Shown: positions 53,901-62,900 of the stretch, piece after piece
Layout of the letters: each line of letters opens with the position of its first letter
Numbering within the stretch: position 1 is the stretch's first letter
NCBI GenBank assembly: GCA_934747965.1
Contig: CAKVHI010000001.1
Location: 124,001-188,000 of the forward strand
Length of the DNA stretch: 64,000 bases
DNA from: an uncultured Clostridia bacterium
GTDB lineage: Bacteria; Bacillota; Clostridia; Christensenellales; UBA1242
Direction of reading: 5' to 3'
Translations under genes and position numbers: made by a program
Notes under the pieces: generated by a model
What the model was told of the DNA's origin: nothing
Seen by the model: the letters and a program-made list of their open reading frames with translations, nothing else
The model's database searches: none

Positions 53901-56900
53901 CACAACTTTAATTTTTGCTTCAAATTGATTGTCCTGAGTTAGATCGTAGGCTTCAACAAACTCACTCGTTAAAGTTTTTGGAAGAATAGCCTTATAAATT
54001 TCGGTATTCAAAACAAGAGTGTATGTTTCGCCCGTGAATATAAATTCAACTTCTCCGAAATTCAAAACAATAATTGAAGAAGCAACTTCTTCATCAAAAC
54101 TTAAATCTTCGCCATTAAATTTAAAGCCTGACAAAGCAAATCCTGCCCTTTCAACCTCACTTGATTTTGGAAGGTTAATTGTTTTTCCATACTTAGCGTA
54201 GAATGAATAAGTTAAATTATCTTCTTTTGTAAAGGTTGAATTTATAGAATATAATTCATAACTTGTTTTTATCTCTGAAGTTTTAGTTAAAAATTTAATT
54301 TTATACTCGCAGGTTATGTTTATTTCTGTATTTTCTGTAAATTTATAACTATTTGCAAAATCAACAGAATTAACAGCATAACTTAAGAATTTATAGTTAT
54401 CATCTTTTAATTTTAATGTTGGTAAAGTGAAATTCGTTGTGTTGTAGTCAACTTCAAACACAATTTTATTATCTTCAGTAATGTTATAACTTTCACATTT
54501 TGTTTCAATATCATTTAAAGACAAAATTTCATACTCAAGTTTTGTGTTAGTATTTTTGTCAACAAAGTCAATCACAACTTCAACTTTATCAATTTCGTAT
54601 TCAGCCACAAAGGTTATGTTAGACATAAAAATTGAGTTGTCAAAAACAAATTTACCATTATCATATCTTATTGCAAGGTTTCGCGTTGTGTCATCTTTAA
54701 CAATAAAGCCAACAAAACTATGATGTTCTTTAAAACCAACTGGAATAACAAAATCTTCGCTTAAAATCTTAGATATTGTTAAATCGTTTATTGTTATTTT
54801 GTCGTAATGATTATCATCTAAACTTGAATCTTGATAATATAGATAAGCATCATACTCATTATCATTCTGACCATCTTCAAAGTTAATTTCAAACGAAATT
54901 TCTTCAAATACAGGAATTAAAACAATTTTAAATTCGTTTTCGTTTCTATATTTCGTGTAATTTTCATTTAAAGTTTCAAACCCTAAGTTCAAAATATGTT
55001 TAACAACATTTTTGCCATTAACTTCACTTATGTTGCAAGAAGAAATCATCACTTCATTTCCAGAGCGAGAAAGTTTGTAACCAACAAATCTATAAGCATT
55101 GTTATACATATTTTTTTCGATTGTTGGAAGAGTTACAACGCCAGAAAAACTAATAGTTTTTTTAGCGTCTGAGCCACTCAAACTATAGCCATTCAAATCA
55201 GTGAAATAGCAAGTTGCATCAACAGAATCAACCACAACTTCGTACTCTACACTTTGATAATTTGCAAACAAAACTGATGTTAAATCAAAACTTGTTTGAT
55301 TTGCATTAAAGAATTTATCATAATAATAATTATTATTTTTATCAACAAAACCGTTAAACAAATAATTTATTCCATTTAAATCTTCGCCTAAACTATTTTT
55401 ATAACTAAAAATACAATAGGTTTTCCCATCAATTATATCTAATATTTTTGGCAAATAATATACAGATTTTTCATTTACAATTTTTGGAGCAACTTCAATT
55501 TCAAGTTGACCAGCATTGTTTTTTATTGCTTTTATGCCTTTGTCTGTAAACAATTTTTTTATTGCTTCATCATCAAAACTAATTTTGCCTCTTTCAGCAT
55601 TATCAAGCAAACTATCTGTGTTCAAATCAAATGTAAGCATAATAGCCTTTCTGTCTATTTCTGCAACATATTCTTCTTTGTCTGCGTCAAAAATGTTTGT
55701 GAAAGCAAAATTTTGTTGTTGTTTAGATTCTTCAACAATTTTACCATTAACTTTCAAACCATTATTAGATAAAAATGCAAAATTAGGAAGATTGAAATTA
55801 AATTTAATTTCATCGAAATATCTTATAACTGCAATTTCATCATCAATGTCTGGACTCATAATTGTGGCATAATAATAACCACCATAATTATCAAAATTTA
55901 TTTTACATTCTTTAGAATTAATAAATGCTGTTATTCCACTTTTAATTTGTTCAATTTCATCTTCATTAAACTTGCTTGAATTTGTAAATGTTAATTTGAA
56001 TGTAAAGTTATAATATTCTTTTGCAATATATTCAAATTCGACATTGTCTGTTTTTGATTGTCTTGAAAAAGGTATGAAAACAACGCTACTATTATCAGTT
56101 TTTTCGCCCGAATTTAAATTATAGTAAAAATTAAATTTGTTGTCTTGATATTTACCTAAATATTTAATGCTCAAAACATAAAAATTGTTAGATAAAACAC
56201 TAGCATATTCTTCGCTGTTAAAGGCAACTTTGTTTATTACATTTTGACAGCTTATTATTTTGCTTTGAGTGTTGTCAATTTTTGTTGCAACAACATTATC
56301 TATTATTTCCTCAAAAGCAATATTGCTATTTGAGTTTTTATTTTTGATATTAAATTCAACTATATGATTATTCAAATTTGGAATAACAATAGTTTCTTTA
56401 AGATTTTTAACAGCAACAACAAATTCACTATTCTTAAAGTTTTGCATAGCATTTTTAAGATTTGTGCTTGTAGTTATATTTTGCACGCTTTCATCTTTTA
56501 CAAGCCATCGCCAATAGTACAAAACGCCAGTGCTTGCAGAAGCATTAATAAAATCTAAACTTGAATAGTTTGCTATATTAGTAATTTTTATATCTCTTTC
56601 ACTGCTGTCAAGAACATAGCCTATAATGGATGCTTTATTAATGCTACCTGAATTATCAACAACTTTTGCATTATTCACAATGACATTGCTTATTTTCCCG
56701 CCAAAACTTGCACCTGTAAGCAATGAAACATAACTATTTTTTAAAGCATCTATGCTTGCGCCGCTAATATCAACACTTGAATCTGCTGAAATCTCGGCTT
56801 TGTTGATTAAACCTAAGTTCATTCCTGAAATTAAACCAACTAAAGCATTTTTATCTCCTGTAACAGTGATGTTCAAATTGCAATAAACATTAATAATTTC

Positions 56901-59900
56901 GCCGTCTGATTCATTTGTTCCAACCAAACCACCAATTCTTGAAGAAGATTTACAGTTGTTGATCAAAACATTTCCACCTAATACATTAACATTTTCAATA
57001 AGACCTGAGTTGTTGTTTATAATTGCAAAATCATCATTACTATTCAAAATATTAACTGAAACATTATCGAAATTAATATTTTTAATTTCTCCACGATTAA
57101 CATAGATAAATGAAAAGTCAGTGCTATTGCTTTCAAAACGAGAATCTAAGCAAACCAAATCTAATCCAAAACTGCTAAAGCCATTAATTGCATATCCTTG
57201 ACCGTCAAGAGTGTATCCTTCAGGAATGAAATTTAAATTTAATCTCACGCCAGTTAAATTTATATTGTTTGTTAAAACAGCTTTTTCATATTTTTTATTT
57301 CTAAGATTTTGTGCGTATTCAACCAAATCTTCGGCACTTGAAATTTGATAAACACCATTCAATGCTCTTAATGTTCGGTTATTATTTAAGTTTTCTATGT
57401 TAAAGTAATAAGTTAAGTTTTCTTTTATTCCGTTAACATTTGTCCCCGAAACTGTGCCAAGAACAAGTTTTGATAATTTTGGAAGAATATTTTCTGCATA
57501 AACTTTGGCATCAAGCCCATAAGAAGAGAATGAATAAAAATCTGTTCTTGTGCTATTATGTGTGATGCTATTAATTTTTGTTCCGTTTTTTATATTTGTA
57601 TATAAAGTTATTATATCATTGTGTTTTATATTAATATAAGAAACATAAACATTTTGGTTGTTTTCATTAATTTCTTCAACAAAATTTAGATAACTCAATC
57701 TTGAAGTTTGCTTTGTTTCAAAATCTAAAACATTAAAAACCATTTCAACATTTCGATAATTTGGAAGAACGATTTTAACTTCATAGTTTTGTCTTTCATA
57801 AGTGCAAACTAAGTCTATACTGATTGGCAAGAAATATTCAAACGACTTAGCATTTTTTGCCATATAGTTTATAACAATTATGCTTATTTTTGCCAAGTTA
57901 AGAACATTTAACTCTATATCAACATCAACCAAATCTGATAATTCACTATCTTGCCTAATAATATTTCTTAACGAAGAAAGTACGGTTTGTTTATCTTCTG
58001 AATTTAACGAATTAATTGCATCTATTGTGCTTTGCCTAAACACAAATTCTTTCAAAACATAACCGTTATGTCGTGAATAATTTGCATACTGCAATAATTT
58101 TTCATGATTATACGGTGCAAACTCATTTCCATAGACAGGAGTAGGTAGATGATAAGTTATTAAGTCTGGGCTAGTTACGCTTGTAAAGCCGTCATAATAT
58201 CTTGTGTCATTAAAAGTCTTCCTTTCCAAAATTGGATACAAATCAAGTGTATATACAACTTCGCCGTTAAATTCTTCACTTTGAGCGTTATAAGGAGAAA
58301 CTCTTAAATCTGGCATAGTAATGTCATCAACACCATTCCAGAATGTTGTAAGTGTTGTTGCTTTATCGCCCATAAAATATCCCCAACCTTTAAAGTTGTA
58401 ACCAGTTTTATAGTAAGATGGGAATAAATTAATGTCAGATCCATTAGCATTTCCTTTCAAAACATCACTAAAGAATTTAACAAAATAGTTAATATCTCCA
58501 TTTGTTTCATCAAGGATATAGTCATTATTTGCGCCTTGATAACTAAACGCATTTAACTTGGTTTTCAAATCATCTTTATTTAACTTATCTTTAAAGAAAT
58601 TTAACTTATATTTTATATTTTTTATTGAGCTTTCATTAACAACTAATTGAAGTTGATATTCTTCTACTGAACCATCTTTTGTTAAACTATCAATTAAATT
58701 AATAACAAAACTTGAATCAACAGCATAAATTTTTGCATTTTGAGTTAAATTTTCAGGTTTTGTGTAGGTATAATTTCCAACATACTGCAATTTGCCATTT
58801 TCTAATAGATAATAAAAGTTTTCTGAAATAACATCGCCGATAGAATATTGATATTTAAATTCTTGTTCATTTTCGGCTTCAATTATGTTTAGATAAACAC
58901 CTTTTTTTGGAAGGTAAATTTTAAAGCCAACAATCTCTTTTCCAACCAACTTTTCTTGCATTGATTTTGGAAGGCTATTTAAGTTTATTCCATTAATCGT
59001 GAAGAGTTCCCCAAAATGCACTTCTTTTGTATCTGTTGTTTCAAAATTTTCACCCTCAAAGCTATAAACATATTTAACCTTTATTGATTTTGTGTTAAAG
59101 GCAATGTTAACTTCACAACCTGAATTATTCAAAACAAAATCTACAAGTTGTGCGACACTATATTTGTTTTTGTCTATGCTACCAAGACTTTTTAACAACT
59201 CATCACTAAACAAACCTTCATATTTTTCGCTCAAATTATATTTGTTAAAAACATAACCTTCAAGTTCATTGAAAATAGTTTTAGCATCATCAAGCAAAAG
59301 TTGTTTTAAATTGGCGTTATAGAAGTTATTTAATCCTTCAATTCTTTCAGCAAGAAGATTTAATGCTTCTTGTTTTTTTGCTTTATCGCTCGAGTTTAAG
59401 TTTGATTCATCAAGGGTTAAAGTATCTTTAATTGCATCTATTATATCCAAAATAAATATTTGCTTAGTAACAACATATTTGGTTCCATCTCGCTTTATTG
59501 CACCTTGTTCAATAAATGATGCAAAGCGGGCTTCATCTTCGGGTGTCAAAATATATTCTTTGGTGTCAAATGAAAACGCTATATTGCTTATACCTGTATT
59601 TTTAAGAAAAGGCATTGCCCCGTTTACATTTTGATTGTAACTCCAAGGCTTTGTGTCAGCCGAATTTGAATTTAATTTGTCGCAAAATTCTTGACCTGTT
59701 ATACCAACAACAGTGTTTGTTTTTAATGAATATTTCGAATCCGTATCTTTTTCAAAATCAAAAGATTTCACATCAAAACTTTCATCTTCACCTTTACTTA
59801 TAGTGTAAACTGAATTAAATCTTTGTTGATCATCTGCAATTGAAAATTTACTGTAAGAATTTATTCCTTTATAAATTCCGTTGTCCATAATATTTGTTCG

Positions 59901-62900
59901 TTTTAAAGTTGTGTAGACATTTTCAAATTTATTATTAACAGCCCATGAATATTTCCCACTATTAAGTTCAGTATTTAGTCTTCCAACTATACCATATTTA
60001 TAGTATTTAATACGATACCATAAATGATATTCCGAAACCATCGTTGCGCTTTGGTCTAAATCAACAAAATCATCTTCTTTACATTTGTCAAAACTGTTGA
60101 TTATGTTTGCATAATCTCCAATATAACCCACTATAGAGCCAAGGAAAACACTATCTGTTTGTTTGTTTGATTTTTTATTAGGCAAATCTGCACCGAAACT
60201 TGAAATACATTCATTAATTTCACTAATCTTTGATTGTGTTCCATCAATATAGCCACAAATACCACCAAGATATAGAGTAATTTCTCTTTCACCCAAAGTG
60301 CTTTTGTCAAACAATTTGCCTTGCACCAAAACATTGCTTACGTTAAGTCTGCTTCCATAACCCACAGCACCGCCAACATAAGCAATAACCTTAGAGCTGT
60401 CAATATCATCAATCACTGTATATTTTGCATTAATCAAACTTAAATTTTTAATTTCAAGAGTTTTATTAGAATCAGAATTTGCAACCTTACCAATTAATCC
60501 TACATAAATTTCTTCTTCTGTAACTTTGCTTGTTTCTAAACTAAATCTTGATGATTCACCACTAAATTTAAGTTTTGTGCTCGCAATTCGTGCAGATATT
60601 TTTAGGTTTGAAATTGAATACCCTTGACCATTGAAATTGCCCATAAATATGTTTTTAAACCCAATTGGCATAAAGTTTTCAATACCAATCATATTTATGT
60701 TGTTTTTAAGCAAAATGCTCACATCTTGCTTACCACCAAAATTAACAAGATAACTTACATAAATCAAATCTTCAACCGAAGAAACAGTATAGTATTGTGT
60801 ACCATTAATTGATTTATAATCTTTTTCTTGATATGTGTTATTTTTAAATGCATCTATCTCTTCTTCATTTTTTGTTATGAAAATAGGATATAACTTAACA
60901 TCAACAACCTCAGCATTTGTAACCCAATTTTTGGGAATTTCAACTGAGTTTGTAACACCGGGATAAACATAAAGAAACTCACCGCTTACAAACTTTAATT
61001 TCCAGCCAACAAAGTCGTAGCGATTTTCATTTTCATAAGCCCAAGAATAATCAAAAATCTTAATATCATATTTTGTTACAACATTATCGCCGTTAACAAT
61101 ATATTCAATTCGATTTATGACATTCTCATCTTCTGATTCATTTTTGTAGTAGTGGATAATAATTCCGGGCTCGAAATAACACAAATAAAATTTAGTGATT
61201 GATTCACCTTCTTTGAAATTATAATATTCACTTTGACTGAAAATATTTTTGTTACCATTTTCATAAATTCCAAGTTTATAATAAGCTTCGTTTTCACTTT
61301 TTTTGCCAATTTCTTTGATTCCGCTGTCATTTATAGACAACATACCAGAAGATAAATAAGCAATTTTAGATTGTTTTAATTCATCTAAAACAGTGATATC
61401 CCCAAAGCCGTCAATATTTTTTAACCCTTCAAAATTTGCGTGAATTATTTTTCCGTTTTCATCATCAAGCAAATTTGCATAAAACAAAACAACTCTTCCT
61501 TCGGTGTTATCAATCGTTATGCCTACATTTTTCGCTTTTTCATATTCCCCAGCATACGAAGTCCCAATTTTGACAGTCGGATTTGTTAATTTGCCAACAT
61601 AAAATTCTGAATAACTATAAATGTGAGCATACAAAGTTTTAACTCTATCATTATTTCCTGCATAATCATTGGTAAATTTGTCTGCTTTAACCATGTTGTC
61701 ATTAAAATAGTTTATAACAAAATTATCTTTATTATTTTGTCCAGAATTGCTTGCATAGTCATTCAAAGAATTTTCGTTTATAGTCCAATATTGGTTTTCA
61801 GCAAGGTTTTTTGGAACAAGAATATTTTTAATATTGTTCAAGTTACCACTATCAGGCGCTGAAATTGAATACAAATAAGTATAAATTCCATTTGAGTTGT
61901 CTGAAGAATTTGTGTAAAGTTTTTCTTCTGACACAGTATAGTCTTTCCCATCATATTTAAAGGTATAGGTTGTTGTATTGCCGTTTTTTGCTGTAGTCTT
62001 TTCAGACACCACAACATCTAACTTGGTTGGCGAATAAAGTATCCCTATATTTTCAAAAATAGGATAAATAGTATAGCTTTCTTGCTTTCCATTTTCAAGT
62101 TTTAATTTTAAGTTTTCACTATCTGTTGAAACCGTTTCGCCAGGATAAGCAAAGACAGAAATATTTCCATTTTCATCACGACCCGTTGGATATAGCGAAT
62201 AATATTTGCAACCAGCATCCGCCTTTTTTACTGTTGGCAATGTCAAATTAGCTCGATCTAAAACCCCAGCACCATACAAATATTTAGTTTTACCTTCAGA
62301 TTTATATTGAAACCATTGACCTTGATTTTCAGCACTAATTGCTACGGTATTGTCCGTTCCAGTTTTTGTACAATCAATAAGTAAGTTTAAATAACTTGAA
62401 TAGTTGCCTCTACCAAGCAAGAATGGCGCTGAAACACCTGTAGATAACCAATTTTGTTGAATACGGATGTTATATCCATAAGTTGGAACAATAACTTTTT
62501 CTGTTATAGAAGTCCCATCAATTAATTTAACACTTTTATCATTTACCGCACTATTTCCAACTTGTGTGATTTTATCATTGTTATTTTCATTTTGATAAAG
62601 ACCACCAAAAACATCATTTAAAAATTTATCTTCTTCATTATTCACATAACTATTCTCTGTTTCACGATATGCTCCGTAGCCATTGCCCCACTTTTGGTAA
62701 ACTTGACTAACCTTTATTTCTCCACTGCCAACTAAGTTACCAACACTTCTTTCGCCAGCGTAGTTATTAAGAGAAATTTGACCTATAATGGAATAAGAAT
62801 TTATGAATTGTACGGATGTATCTGCCTTACCAACAAAGCCTCCCATACACCACCAATCCGCTACTAACGAACTATCAACACCATTAGGCAAATAGACATA